DNA from: Clostridiales bacterium
GTDB lineage: Bacteria > Bacillota > Clostridia > Saccharofermentanales > Saccharofermentanaceae
Direction: 5' to 3'
DNA: 46,586 nucleotides
Assembly: GCA_017529925.1 (NCBI GenBank)
Contig: JAFXMZ010000030.1
Span: forward strand, 1 to 46,586
Each line of letters begins with the position of its first letter. Position 1 is the stretch's first letter. A model generated the notes under the pieces. That model was not told the DNA's origin. It saw nothing but the letters and a program-made list of their open reading frames with translations, and made no database searches. Shown here in pieces: positions 1 through 9,057 of this stretch. The translations under genes and the position numbers were made by a program.

Positions 1-310
1 ATCTCCATCCTGTCCTTGTCTGCCAATGAACGTCCGAGAACTAAAACTGTCGTCTACTCGGGTCGTGGTCCCGGTAAGTCCTTGTCTGCCAATGAACGTC
101 CGAGAACTAAAACTAGCGCTCCTCAGACTTATTTTGTGTATAAGTCCTTGTCTGCCAATGAACGTCCGAGAACTAAAACAGATCGTACAGTCCATGATGT
201 GAAATGTAGTCCTTGTCTGCCAATGAACGTCCGAGAACTAAAACATGTACGTGCCATAAGTTTTTTCTCCTTTTGTCCTTGTCTGCCAATGAACGTCCGA
301 GAACTAAAAC
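1..310 (-). CRISPR. Type II CRISPR array, leader-proximal end (5 repeats visible, runs off the window)
   Basis: Five identical 36-bp repeats lie at 12-47, 78-113, 144-179, 209-244 and 275-310. They are separated by spacers of 30, 30, 29 and 30 bp, and an 11-nt spacer fragment lies at 1-11. The repeat core is CAATGAACGTCCGAGAA. Read on the minus strand the repeat begins GTTTTAG, the usual type II crRNA orientation, so the array is transcribed in the same direction as cas9-cas1-cas2. The leader end is at 310, next to cas2, and older spacers lie outside the window. The repeats show no degeneration, which suggests an active or recently active array. The short open frame readable through it on the plus strand is an artefact of the repeat. 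Confidence 0.98.
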
Positions 311-349
311 CTTAACATCAATAATTATATCATTTTTCTAAATGAAGGC
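311..349 (-). promoter_or_regulatory. Short CRISPR leader with a TATAAT box
   Basis: Only 39 bp separate the cas2 stop codon from the first repeat. This AT-rich stretch holds a perfect minus-strand TATAAT at 324-329. The position 17 bp upstream of it (TGAGCC, 347-352, at the end of cas2) is only a poor -35 match. Transcription from this box would begin almost exactly at the leader-repeat border. Its role as array promoter and integration leader is inferred from position. The array could also be read through from the cas operon. Confidence 0.5.
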
Positions 350-670
350 TCATATTTCTATAAAGTCCTCATCAGAATAGTCGTTTTTTCCTTCATTTGA
401 TCCAATTATCAGTTTTATCCCCTCATACTGTTTTTCTGTAACCTTAAGACATCTTACATCTCCCTTTGGTGGTTTGTTAGATTCAATCATCGAAATATAC
501 TTTTCGCAATCATCAAAATTACGCGTAATCCTCTCGTATACGGAAAACTGTAACATAGAAAAACCATGCTTAATCAAGAACATCCGAAAAACAGCATAAT
601 GCTTTCTTTCTACCTTAGACCCAGTTGGCAAATCAAAAAAGACCAATAATCTCATTGCTCTATTTCTCAT
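350..670 (-). CDS. cas2: CRISPR-associated endoribonuclease Cas2
   Basis: This 106-residue protein has the Cas2 ferredoxin-like pattern. The first beta strand RLLVFFDLP (residues 7-15) carries the conserved Asp13, and a later basic helix and strand contain the RxxxFxMFLIKHG-type segment. Cas2 is the dimeric bridge of the Cas1-Cas2 integrase that inserts new spacers at the leader end; its own nuclease activity is not needed for that. The start overlaps the end of cas1 by 11 bp, indicating translational coupling. It is the last cas gene, only 39 bp from the array. Met6 is an alternative start. Length and motif fit type II Cas2 proteins. Confidence 0.95.
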   Translation of the reverse strand: MRNRAMRLLVFFDLPTGSKVERKHYAVFRMFLIKHGFSMLQFSVYERITRNFDDCEKYISMIESNKPPKGDVRCLKVTEKQYEGIKLIIGSNEGKNDYSDEDFIEI

Positions 671-1562
671 GGTAGTATATAACTTCTGGAAGAATCACTC
701 TATCAGGATTGTTGGTTTCAACAGCCGTAACAAGTGATCTACACATAGAATCAATGGCATATCTAACCTTCATTCGTTTCCCTTCAAATAAGATTTCAGA
801 ATTCACAAGATTAACTAATTCATTCTTAACATATTTTGACAAACCCTCTTTCAGACAATCTTGATTCCTAACAATCCATTCATCTATCAACGGTCTAAGA
901 GGCTCCATAAAATCATCTGCCAGATTGAACTCATTTGTTTCAGAAATATGATGTATGCCAAGAACACAATTAAAACCATGTGATACAAGTGATTTTGCAA
1001 CTCCCGATCGCATAATAGTGTATCCATAGTTAAGTATTGCATTAATATCATCATCATTAAATCTGATAAAATCCGAACCGAACAAATTACGGAAATACAT
1101 TTTTGCAGAAATAGCTTCTCGATTTCCTCTGTCATGAGGCAAGATTTCCGATGCCATTTCACGCAACTGCTTAATGACGCTCAAATCTGCCCAGATATTT
1201 TCCAAACATGTCGCCTGATTGTTAATCTTAGTCTCTATAACCCTCTTCCAGACAAGGCCTTTAAAATCATTATTCATTTCAAGTTGCTTTTTCAGAACTC
1301 GATAACAATGATAATTGGTATTTAGCGGCAAAGTTTCAGATACCGGCAAATGTCTCTCATCGGTCGTAATCAGATGTATCCTATTCTGCGCAAAAGCAGA
1401 CAATGTCGGAACCGATATCATCATATTCCTGTTGTCTATGACTACGCAGTACAAGTCCTCCAATGGAATCCTCTTTTGAGAGTCGTCTTCAAATGTTATG
1501 ACTAGCCAATTATCCTTTACGTTAATTCGCTCTCCGTTATAAACAATGACTGATCTCCACAT
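660..1562 (-). CDS. cas1: CRISPR-associated endonuclease/integrase Cas1 (type II)
   Basis: At 300 residues it matches the usual size of type II Cas1. Expected metal-binding residues are visible: Glu149 in the NREA segment, His204/His205 in GIHH, and Glu220 in DDFMEPLRP. With Cas2 it forms the complex that captures and integrates protospacers. The reading frame begins 46 bp inside the end of cas9 and ends 11 bp inside cas2, so the three genes form one translationally coupled operon. Only a weak ribosome site (GGTGA) precedes the start, which fits translation by coupling. No csn2 or cas4 accompanies it, placing the locus in subtype II-C by gene content. Confidence 0.96.
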   Translation of the reverse strand: MWRSVIVYNGERINVKDNWLVITFEDDSQKRIPLEDLYCVVIDNRNMMISVPTLSAFAQNRIHLITTDERHLPVSETLPLNTNYHCYRVLKKQLEMNNDFKGLVWKRVIETKINNQATCLENIWADLSVIKQLREMASEILPHDRGNREAISAKMYFRNLFGSDFIRFNDDDINAILNYGYTIMRSGVAKSLVSHGFNCVLGIHHISETNEFNLADDFMEPLRPLIDEWIVRNQDCLKEGLSKYVKNELVNLVNSEILFEGKRMKVRYAIDSMCRSLVTAVETNNPDRVILPEVIYYHEK

Positions 1563-4500
1563 TTTGTTTCACCAATTATATGTCCAAGGATGGACATTTC
1601 AACTTTCACACAATCACAGGCTAAGTTAATCTTTGTATCTCTTCCTTGTAGATTAGTATTCGAGAACAGTCTAATCTTTCCTAGATTTGCATTTATATTC
1701 TCAACTCCCCGGTAAGCACCAAAGCCATTGTTTATGATTTTTCCTTTTTTATACGCTCTGATATACTCATTTTTAAATAAGTACATATAGTGTTGACAGT
1801 TATCAGGAAGACTCTTTCTTAGCACAAGTTTTTTGCTTTTTGAAGATCTAACTATATCAACATAACGAATACCTCTTATCTGCATCTTTTGTTCATGATC
1901 AGAATATAATTCAAGACAATAGTAGCTTCTTGCATCATAAATAGTAAAATTACGGGTTTCACCTATTCCTCTATTAAAACGAACATAGTATCGTACTTTT
2001 ATATTGTTATTAATATCATTCTCCAGATCCTTATACGTCTTAAACCCCGTATCATCCAATTTCACCGGATTATCACTCGCGGTCATAGATCCCCGGTATT
2101 TTTTGTTAATCTTGAAAGAAATATAGGGCAATTCAATAGAATCTGCAAAGGAATCATCATTGTAGTAATCATGTACTCTCTGTGCATATTCATCTTCTGA
2201 AACCATTCTAATCTCATCGATATACTGTTTAATATCTCTCTCCGACAGCTTCTTTACGTAAGCATCAAACTCCTTATGGATCTTATCAGCATCGATAATT
2301 TCCGAAGGATCCTTGTCTGAATATACAATCTGAGCATTGGCCTTTATGCAGGCAACCTTAGGATCTACTATGCTTATCAGTGTATTGATCTGTTCTAGAA
2401 GATCCGGTGAAATAGCATCAGTAGAATCTTCTATATCACAGTCCTTTAGATTGGACCTGGCTTCATTCAAAAGCTGTTTCAACTCCCTAAATGATTCGAC
2501 CATATCAGAATATTCTTTAGCCTGAAATTTGATATCAAGCGGAACTCTGACTTCTATCTCACTTCTAAGATCATCACAAATACTTGGAACATATGAATTA
2601 TCAAGCAATGACATGACATACTCTCTATTCATATGATAAAACTTATTCATTTTATCTACTGTCTTTGCTTTTTCTTCTATAAGATCTTTATACAGAGCAT
2701 TGGCTGTAGAAGCGTTCCCCTTTTTCTCGTGATTCTTAATATCCTTTCTAATCGAGTCAAACTTTACATAGTCCTGTGCTAATTCAATATAAGGTCGTGT
2801 CAGATTAGCAACAACGGCTGCATCAATAGCATGATGATAGTAGTGAAGATCTCTCGTCTTCTTATCTAATCCGTATATAGACGGAAGATAATCAAATGCC
2901 TTACTCTTACCAAGCCATCTCCTCCTGAATCGACTGGTTACTGCCCCCTTTATAACATTTACGGTTATTCTGCCGTTATACGCTTTGGAAAGATATGTTG
3001 AAATGTACTTACTGATAGTTCTGGTATCATTTATATTTCTGTCAACAAAACCACTTATAATCTCATCATCAAGGAATTCAAGAAGCAAATACTCTCTTTT
3101 TATGCGAGATATCTTCTCTTTTCTATGAAGATATATCACTCTGTTTCTAAACTCTTTTGCCTGGGAACTATCCATATACTGTAAAGGCAGTTTGTTTCCC
3201 TTTTTCTGGTTTTCCTCAGTCTTTACAAGCACCTTATTATTAATCGTTTCATCGAGAATTATCGACTGTGGGATAATATGGTCAACCTGAACCTTTGTTC
3301 CACTGATCAATTCAACAAAAGATATTGCCGAACCTGAATACATACACATTCCATCCTGTGATTTCCACAGTGTGAATCTTTCCATCATCTTATCAGACAA
3401 AATTACAGGATATCCTTCAGCGGACAGCTTTTGAACCAGTTCAGTTCGCATCTGTTCATTGTATGCTTCATTTTCTCTCTGATACTTAGCTGTTTCCTGC
3501 CTTTGTTCAAAAGATTTGCCAACATCCTTTGCGACTTCAACATTAATTGTCTGTATATCCTTATACTTTCCTCTTACAGCATTTATGATTTTGCGTGTCT
3601 CATTAAGTGTTCTATATACAACAGGTTTTCTAACCATATCACTATCTGATATAGGAAGAAGCTTTCCTGTCGAAGATAAAAACTGTCTCTTTTCCTCGTC
3701 CGGATGTTCCTCATTAAATTTAGCCTGAAAATCTCCATACCTCAATCCGGAAAAATATGAACCGATAGCTTCCCTCATGTACTTGAAAGAAATATTAGCC
3801 CCGCCTCCAGATTTATATGTCTTGATCGGATCCGCATATCCTAAAGCTGCAAAATCTTCATCAGTCATTATCTTGCGGATCTCTTCTTTTCTTCGTCTGG
3901 GAGTAGCATATTTAGCTAAACAATATCCAACTCTTGAGGACAGTGAATTGTCATCATCAAACTCTTCTTCCTGGAAACGCTTTATAAACGCCTCCGGGAA
4001 CAAATCCTTATTACTGAGGAACTTGATGTAGTTTGCCTTTATCAGATTCTTCTTTTTGGCAAGTTCCGTCGGAACAAAGACTTCAATACAATTATCTTTG
4101 CAAATCTTCTCCAGCTGTTTTTTTGTTATGACACCATTATTCTCAAACAATTGTTGTCTTATCTCAAGAACTACATAATCAGGAAGGCAACACTCATTTC
4201 CATCTTTTGAGAATCCCAACTGGGACAGAGTATTGATCAGTACATACATATCATAAAGTTGTGAATTGCGATGTCCTCTTTGTTCTTCAGGATAAAAAGG
4301 GCAATTTCCTATAAGATCATCAAAACCGGAATAGGTTTGATGTCCCTTAAGGCTATTCATCATAGCTTCTCTTTTTTCTATATCAGTATTTTTATTAGGT
4401 CCGGGACCATCTTCAAAGTCTCTTTGTCTGAAGATTATTGCTCCCAATTCAGCTATAACATCTTCCGTCAGCTGAACATATCCAAGTTCTCTTTGACAAT

Positions 4501-5158
4501 TCAATAATGTCATTAACTCATTATTGAGATACTTTCTGTCTATCAGGTATTTATAATCCGTAACCTTTTTTCCATCTGCACCCTTTATCGCGTTATTACG
4601 GATGCTTAACTTACCATTTATCTCATTTCTGAATAGTCTGTCTTCATAGATCATCTGACCAATCGTTCGGTATTGGCCTTTTTTCTCCTCATATATTGTA
4701 TTGATCCTGTTTTTTGCCTCAAATAGCTTTCCTGATTCCTTATCATCATCGTCCTCATAAAAGTCCTGATATCCCCTATAGTTTGATAAGTTAATCAAAA
4801 CCGATGCAAGTTCGATTGGTTCAAGCTTCCTTTCCAATCCTTCCGATCTATATCTCCAGACATCAGGATTAAAGCCTTTTGTCCTATAAGCTGTGTTTAT
4901 CTCTTCAACAGTTATTAACCCTATTTCTTCAAGGAATGCTTTCAATCTGAGTTTTCTCTGTTTTCTTCTTTTATTCAAACGTTTAGTGGATCTGTACCCA
5001 CGTCTGATCTGACTAGCTCTGTCGGCAGCCTTCGTAGCACCTTCTTCTCCACTTTCAAAAATCCTTACTCCGAGATCAACTATTCTGTGAGCATCTTCGT
5101 CAATAATTGCCCACCCAAGAGAACCAATACCGACATCCAAACCAAGAATCTTACTCAT
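1517..5158 (-). CDS. cas9: CRISPR-associated endonuclease Cas9 (type II-C, 1213 aa)
   Basis: Cas9 is the RNA-guided DNA endonuclease of the locus and uses tracrRNA:crRNA. Visible parts in order: RuvC-I with Asp8 in ILGLDVGIGSLGWA; an arginine-rich bridge helix at about 48-75; the REC region to about 500; RuvC-II with Glu541 in INVEVAKD; an HNH domain with the Asp626-His627 pair in VDHIIPQS and NKVL...N..KGN downstream; RuvC-III with His776 and Asp779 in HHAIDAA; then about 430 residues covering the PAM-interacting region. All catalytic residues are present, so both nuclease sites should be active. Length is intermediate between compact II-C and long II-A enzymes. An AAAGGAGA ribosome site lies 10 nt before the ATG. 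Downstream cas1 overlaps its end by 46 bp. The PAM cannot be read from sequence alone. Confidence 0.98.
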   Translation of the reverse strand: MSKILGLDVGIGSLGWAIIDEDAHRIVDLGVRIFESGEEGATKAADRASQIRRGYRSTKRLNKRRKQRKLRLKAFLEEIGLITVEEINTAYRTKGFNPDVWRYRSEGLERKLEPIELASVLINLSNYRGYQDFYEDDDDKESGKLFEAKNRINTIYEEKKGQYRTIGQMIYEDRLFRNEINGKLSIRNNAIKGADGKKVTDYKYLIDRKYLNNELMTLLNCQRELGYVQLTEDVIAELGAIIFRQRDFEDGPGPNKNTDIEKREAMMNSLKGHQTYSGFDDLIGNCPFYPEEQRGHRNSQLYDMYVLINTLSQLGFSKDGNECCLPDYVVLEIRQQLFENNGVITKKQLEKICKDNCIEVFVPTELAKKKNLIKANYIKFLSNKDLFPEAFIKRFQEEEFDDDNSLSSRVGYCLAKYATPRRRKEEIRKIMTDEDFAALGYADPIKTYKSGGGANISFKYMREAIGSYFSGLRYGDFQAKFNEEHPDEEKRQFLSSTGKLLPISDSDMVRKPVVYRTLNETRKIINAVRGKYKDIQTINVEVAKDVGKSFEQRQETAKYQRENEAYNEQMRTELVQKLSAEGYPVILSDKMMERFTLWKSQDGMCMYSGSAISFVELISGTKVQVDHIIPQSIILDETINNKVLVKTEENQKKGNKLPLQYMDSSQAKEFRNRVIYLHRKEKISRIKREYLLLEFLDDEIISGFVDRNINDTRTISKYISTYLSKAYNGRITVNVIKGAVTSRFRRRWLGKSKAFDYLPSIYGLDKKTRDLHYYHHAIDAAVVANLTRPYIELAQDYVKFDSIRKDIKNHEKKGNASTANALYKDLIEEKAKTVDKMNKFYHMNREYVMSLLDNSYVPSICDDLRSEIEVRVPLDIKFQAKEYSDMVESFRELKQLLNEARSNLKDCDIEDSTDAISPDLLEQINTLISIVDPKVACIKANAQIVYSDKDPSEIIDADKIHKEFDAYVKKLSERDIKQYIDEIRMVSEDEYAQRVHDYYNDDSFADSIELPYISFKINKKYRGSMTASDNPVKLDDTGFKTYKDLENDINNNIKVRYYVRFNRGIGETRNFTIYDARSYYCLELYSDHEQKMQIRGIRYVDIVRSSKSKKLVLRKSLPDNCQHYMYLFKNEYIRAYKKGKIINNGFGAYRGVENINANLGKIRLFSNTNLQGRDTKINLACDCVKVEMSILGHIIGETKCGDQSLFITESELT

Positions 5159-5188
5159 ATAGCTTAATCTCCTTTATTTGATAACCTG

Positions 5189-5217
5189 ATTATAGAAGAG
5201 TTTTTATGCTATTTCAG
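5189..5217 (-). promoter_or_regulatory. Predicted cas operon promoter
   Basis: On the minus strand a perfect -10 box TATAAT (5189-5194) lies 17 bp downstream of CTGAAA (5212-5217), a 4/6 match to the -35 consensus. It sits about 30 bp upstream of the cas9 start and its ribosome site (5168-5175), so it most likely drives cas9-cas1-cas2 and possibly the array. Confidence 0.65.
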
Positions 5218-5257
5218 CGATTCATGACTTTGTTAAATGATTATTTACATTTAGTGA

Positions 5258-5286
5258 TTGTACAAGAGTTTTACCTATAGTATCAT
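5258..5286 (+). promoter_or_regulatory. Possible promoter for a long tracrRNA transcript
   Basis: TATCAT (5281-5286, 5/6 match to -10) lies 17 bp after TTGTAC (5258-5263, a weak -35). A start near 5293 would give a transcript of roughly 170 nt ending at the tracrRNA terminator and containing both anti-repeat copies. The -35 match is poor, and a second start closer to 5355 is equally possible. Confidence 0.4.
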
Positions 5287-5310
5287 TTGATTACAAGCTT
5301 AGATTGATTA

Positions 5311-5339
5311 TTGTTTGTCAATGAACGTCCGAGAAAAAC
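5311..5339 (+). repeat. Degenerate CRISPR repeat / extra anti-repeat copy
   Basis: This stretch matches the array repeat over TTGTxTGxCAATGAACGTCCGAGAA with two substitutions, then lacks the CTA trinucleotide before AAAC. It has the same orientation as the functional anti-repeat 48 bp downstream but no nexus or terminator hairpin of its own. It could be a remnant of tracrRNA duplication, part of a longer tracrRNA, or a scaRNA-like regulatory element. Confidence 0.85.
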
Positions 5340-5356
5340 GTGATGAACATAAACGG

Positions 5357-5465
5357 ATGTGTTTGCCAATGAACGTCCGAGAAATCTAAGATAAAGCTAT
5401 ATGCTGTGGGGTTGCGTATCCCCAATTAAACGTACTGAGATGAGCTTCGGTTCATCTCTTTTATT
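5357..5465 (+). ncRNA. tracrRNA
   Basis: The 5' part (about 5361-5392) is an anti-repeat. TGCCAATGAACGTCCGAGAA is perfectly complementary to the crRNA repeat, then an unpaired AU bulge, then CUAAGAU, which pairs with the GUUUUAG start of the crRNA repeat using G-U wobbles. Downstream come a GGGG/CCCC hairpin at 5408-5423 and a terminator hairpin at 5437-5458. This is the normal order duplex-bulge-nexus-terminator of a type II tracrRNA. It is transcribed divergently from cas9. The 5' end is uncertain because a second anti-repeat lies upstream. Confidence 0.92.
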
Positions 5466-5468
5466 ATT
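5437..5468 (+). terminator. tracrRNA terminator hairpin
   Basis: A 9-bp stem, GAGATGAGC (5437-5445) with GTTCATCTC (5450-5458, one G-U pair), is closed by a TTCG tetraloop and followed by TTTTATTATT. It is an intrinsic terminator and also the 3' hairpin of tracrRNA. Confidence 0.93.
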
Positions 5469-5505
5469 CTCAATTTTAAGGACTGTTACTTTCGAGATAT
5501 AAAGG

Positions 5506-5543
5506 CAAAAAAGGGCCGCTCCCCTGCCTTGGGGAACAGCCCT
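5506..5543 (-). terminator. Terminator of the atp operon / lipoprotein transcript
   Basis: On the minus strand, AGGGC-type and CCCC/GGGG stems spanning 5512-5543 form an interrupted GC-rich hairpin followed by six T residues (5507-5512 on the plus strand are A). It lies just after the lipoprotein stop and faces the tracrRNA terminator. Confidence 0.85.
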
Positions 5544-5568
5544 CTGTTAATTATCCTTTTTCTGTTGA

Positions 5569-6141
5569 TCAGATATAGAGTGAAGGTGCGCCGTTGAATG
5601 TAAATCCGATAACTGCTCCTGCCTCAGGATCCAGGCTAAGATCAAGGGAATAAAGATCGAACTGATATGTCATATAATACTCGCCTTCATCGTCGGGTTC
5701 AGAGAGCGCTTCCTTGACATCATCGATCGGAGAACCGATCGTGATCTTTCCGTTAAGTACAGCAGAATGATCCTCATAATAATCTGCAGTGTCGACATAG
5801 ATGATAACGCCCTCTGAATTCTCCATAACGCTAATACCTGCATAGTGGTGATAGATCTCCATCTGATCGCCCTCGCCGCACGGCGTGATCGTCTCATCGG
5901 GTGCACTTGTTTCTCCGAGTCCGTCCTTAACATCTGCGAACTTACCGCCTATCCTCAGCTTTACACCGTTATACTCGATATAATTATCTGCCGAAGACTC
6001 TTCTTTTGCCTTTTCCGTAACTTCAGACTTCTCTGTTCCCTTATCGTCTGCCTTCTTGTCTTCATCACTGCTGCATGCAGTCATTACGGACATCATCATC
6101 GCAGCTGTCATTACGGCCGCAAGTACTCTTCTGATCTTCAT
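5569..6141 (-). CDS. Small secreted lipoprotein, paralogue of the one at 15383-15988
   Basis: This 190-residue protein begins with a lipoprotein signal peptide ending MTAC, with Cys23 as the predicted lipidated residue, followed by a charged Lys/Glu/Asp-rich linker to about residue 55. The rest is an acidic, probably beta-rich domain (about 55-190). It has the pattern YNGVKL...KFADVKDGLG...PDETITPCGEGD...HHY...V.EN.EG, shared with the 201-residue lipoprotein 10 kb away. The function is unknown. It starts 38 bp after the atpC stop with a good AGGAGG ribosome site and no visible terminator between, so it is probably the last gene of the ATP synthase transcript. It should sit on the outer face of the membrane. 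Confidence 0.88.
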   Translation of the reverse strand: MKIRRVLAAVMTAAMMMSVMTACSSDEDKKADDKGTEKSEVTEKAKEESSADNYIEYNGVKLRIGGKFADVKDGLGETSAPDETITPCGEGDQMEIYHHYAGISVMENSEGVIIYVDTADYYEDHSAVLNGKITIGSPIDDVKEALSEPDDEGEYYMTYQFDLYSLDLSLDPEAGAVIGFTFNGAPSLYI

Positions 6142-6179
6142 TTTTTACTCCTCCTGTTTATAGTCATTTGTAACTCTAA

Positions 6180-6683
6180 TCATGGACATAGTTCCCTTGG
6201 CGTGCTCGAAAGGAGCTCCTCGAGCCTGGCTCTCTGCCTTTCGGAGCCGTAGAGCTCGATAAGATGCTTTCTTGCCTTTGCCCTTGCGAAGTCAAGATCG
6301 TTCTCCCTTTTTGCATCCTCTCTGACCGAGGCATCCTTTATCGCCATGATCTCCTTAACATTTTCATATGCATCCTTATGGGATCTGAAGATCCTCCCCA
6401 CCTTGATCTCCTCGGGCCACTCCGCGGAATTACAGACGATGAGGACAATGTTATGACCTATCTCTGCATATCCTTCAGATATGGTAAAGTGTTTGTATTC
6501 CTTATCGATCCTGGCATTTACGATACCGGGTTTCAAGGCGATGACGACAGGCGTATGCGAGGCCATGATACCGATCTCACCGTCAAGCGACGGAAGCGAT
6601 ACGGAATCGACCCTGCCCTCGAAGAAATTCTTATAGGGCGTGACTACGACGAGATTTGTCTTCTTCCCGGAGCGTTCGGCCAT
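6180..6683 (-). CDS. atpC: ATP synthase F1 subunit epsilon
   Basis: The N-terminal beta-sandwich (about 10-95) has the typical epsilon pattern: VVTPYKNFFEGRVDSVSLPSLDGEIGIMASHTPVV, with the LDGEIGI..HTP motif. A C-terminal helical hairpin follows (about 100-160). At 167 residues it is somewhat longer than common bacterial epsilon subunits (about 135), the extra length being a charged helical tail. Epsilon sits on the central stalk and tunes ATP hydrolysis. It is the last ATP synthase gene, 8 bp after atpD, and precedes the lipoprotein gene. Confidence 0.95.
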   Translation of the reverse strand: MAERSGKKTNLVVVTPYKNFFEGRVDSVSLPSLDGEIGIMASHTPVVIALKPGIVNARIDKEYKHFTISEGYAEIGHNIVLIVCNSAEWPEEIKVGRIFRSHKDAYENVKEIMAIKDASVREDAKRENDLDFARAKARKHLIELYGSERQRARLEELLSSTPRELCP

Positions 6684-6691
6684 AAGGATCC

Positions 6692-9057
<2,366 letters not shown>

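Noticed and set aside
16..315. A 99-residue plus-strand open frame across the array
   Set aside because: It only translates the CRISPR repeats and spacers; the repeated peptide is a by-product of the 36-bp repeat.
311..670. A csn2 or cas4 gene that would make the locus II-A or II-B
   Set aside because: cas2 is followed directly by a 39-bp leader and the array; no further cas frame is present on either side of cas9.
5311..5392. A streptococcal-type long tracrRNA that folds back on itself as a natural single guide
   Set aside because: Both repeat copies point the same way, so they cannot pair with each other as that mechanism requires.
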